A DNA stretch of 64,000 nt from Bradyrhizobium iriomotense (GTDB taxonomy: Bacteria; Pseudomonadota; Alphaproteobacteria; Rhizobiales; Xanthobacteraceae). This document shows positions 63,774 through 64,000 of this stretch, piece by piece. How positions within the stretch are numbered: position 1 is the stretch's first letter; the number at the start of each line of letters is the position of its first letter. The stretch lies in contig NZ_JAFCJZ010000003.1 in NCBI RefSeq assembly GCF_018130765.1, forward strand, positions 1 to 64,000, given 5' to 3'. The notes under the pieces are model-generated. The model was not told the DNA's origin. It searched no databases and saw nothing but the letters and a program-made list of their open reading frames with translations. A program made the translations under genes and the position numbers.

Positions 63774-64000
63774 AATATGCCGACGAGTTTCGCGACAAGG
63801 AGATCGCGCTGGGGCTGTCGAAGGCGATCCGCGCCGAGGCCGCTCCGCAGAGATCCTATCGGTTCATGGAGTTCTGCGGCGGCCACACCCACGCGATCTC
63901 GCGCTATGGCCTCGAGGACATGCTGCCGAAGAACGTGCGGATGATCCATGGGCCAGGCTGCCCGGTCTGCGTGCTGCCCGCTGGGCGTATCGACATGGCG
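63770..64000 (+). CDS. hypD: HypD, Fe(CN)2CO assembly scaffold (3' truncated by window edge)
   Basis: First 77 codons of HypD. MKYADEFRDKEIALGLSKAI is followed by FMEFCGGHTHAISRYGLEDM and RMIHGPGCPVCVLPAGRIDM, the conserved cysteine motifs that hold iron with HypC. The ATG at 63770 overlaps the hypC stop. The gene continues beyond the window; hypE and probably hupT/hoxA would be expected after it. Confidence 0.96.
   Translation, partial: MKYADEFRDKEIALGLSKAIRAEAAPQRSYRFMEFCGGHTHAISRYGLEDMLPKNVRMIHGPGCPVCVLPAGRIDMA

Overview
The window is a GC-rich alphaproteobacterial chromosome segment. It almost certainly comes from Bradyrhizobium or a very close relative: the nif gene order, the NifA/sigma-54 promoters, the hupSLCDFGHIJK-hyp cluster and an Irr-like regulator all fit. 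nifV (homocitrate synthase), nifQ, nifW, nifZ and nifT are present and no nodulation genes are seen. This suggests a strain that can fix nitrogen in the free-living state (photosynthetic or non-nodulating type) rather than one depending on plant homocitrate. No rRNA, tRNA, CRISPR array, insertion sequence or phage gene was recognised.

Layout. 1-4653: an SUF iron-sulfur operon (sufB partial, sufC, sufD, sufS, a NifZ-domain gene) and convergent sufE. 4687-13643: a degenerate receiver protein divergent from nifDKENX, the NifX-associated gene, a 66-aa gene, fdxB and an HspQ-like gene. 13669-18981: two unknown minus-strand genes, a Rieske protein, another unknown gene, then iscA-type/nifU/nifS/nifT/SIR2-like. 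19264-26781: a tightly packed run of 15 genes starting with nifB. It holds fdxN, a HesB protein, a TPR protein, an LRV Fe-S protein, two nifZ-type genes, an aminotransferase-fold protein lacking its PLP lysine, a [2Fe-2S] ferredoxin, a second Rieske protein and a truncated hemoglobin. 26819-28991: a minus-strand operon (TPR, SufT-like, dienelactone-hydrolase-like, two 81-aa proteins). 29318-31114: BolA, monothiol glutaredoxin and a thioredoxin-like ferredoxin, then (minus) an ArsC-like protein and a second degenerate receiver divergent from nifH. 31507-36101: nifH, nifQ, irr-like, nifV, cysE-type, nifW. 36296-40131: fixABCX and mop. 40105-44073: modABC (modC fused in frame to a DUF2478-type domain) and divergent modD. 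44406-49191: nickel permease hupN, a TonB receptor and a DUF3422-type protein. 49275-64000: hydrogen sensor hupUV, uptake hydrogenase hupSLCDFGHIJK and hypABFCD (hypD runs off the end).

How it works together. NifHDK is the nitrogenase. NifB, E, N, V, Q and the Mod system make and supply FeMo-cofactor; Suf, IscA/NifU/NifS and the BolA/Grx/SufT proteins supply Fe-S clusters; FixABCX and several ferredoxins supply electrons. The uptake hydrogenase recycles H2 made by nitrogenase, with nickel import encoded alongside. Perfect or near-perfect TGT-N10-ACA NifA sites and -24/-12 promoters precede nifD, the iscA-nifU-nifS unit, nifB, the bolA unit, nifH, nifV, fixA (imperfect site) and, notably, modABC. 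Further -24/-12 motifs lie before hupS and hupG.

The least explained content is: the two pseudo-receivers that share NifA sites with nifD and nifH, the pseudo-aminotransferase, the paired Rieske and TPR proteins, the ModC-DUF2478 fusion, and several conserved-looking small proteins inside nif operons.
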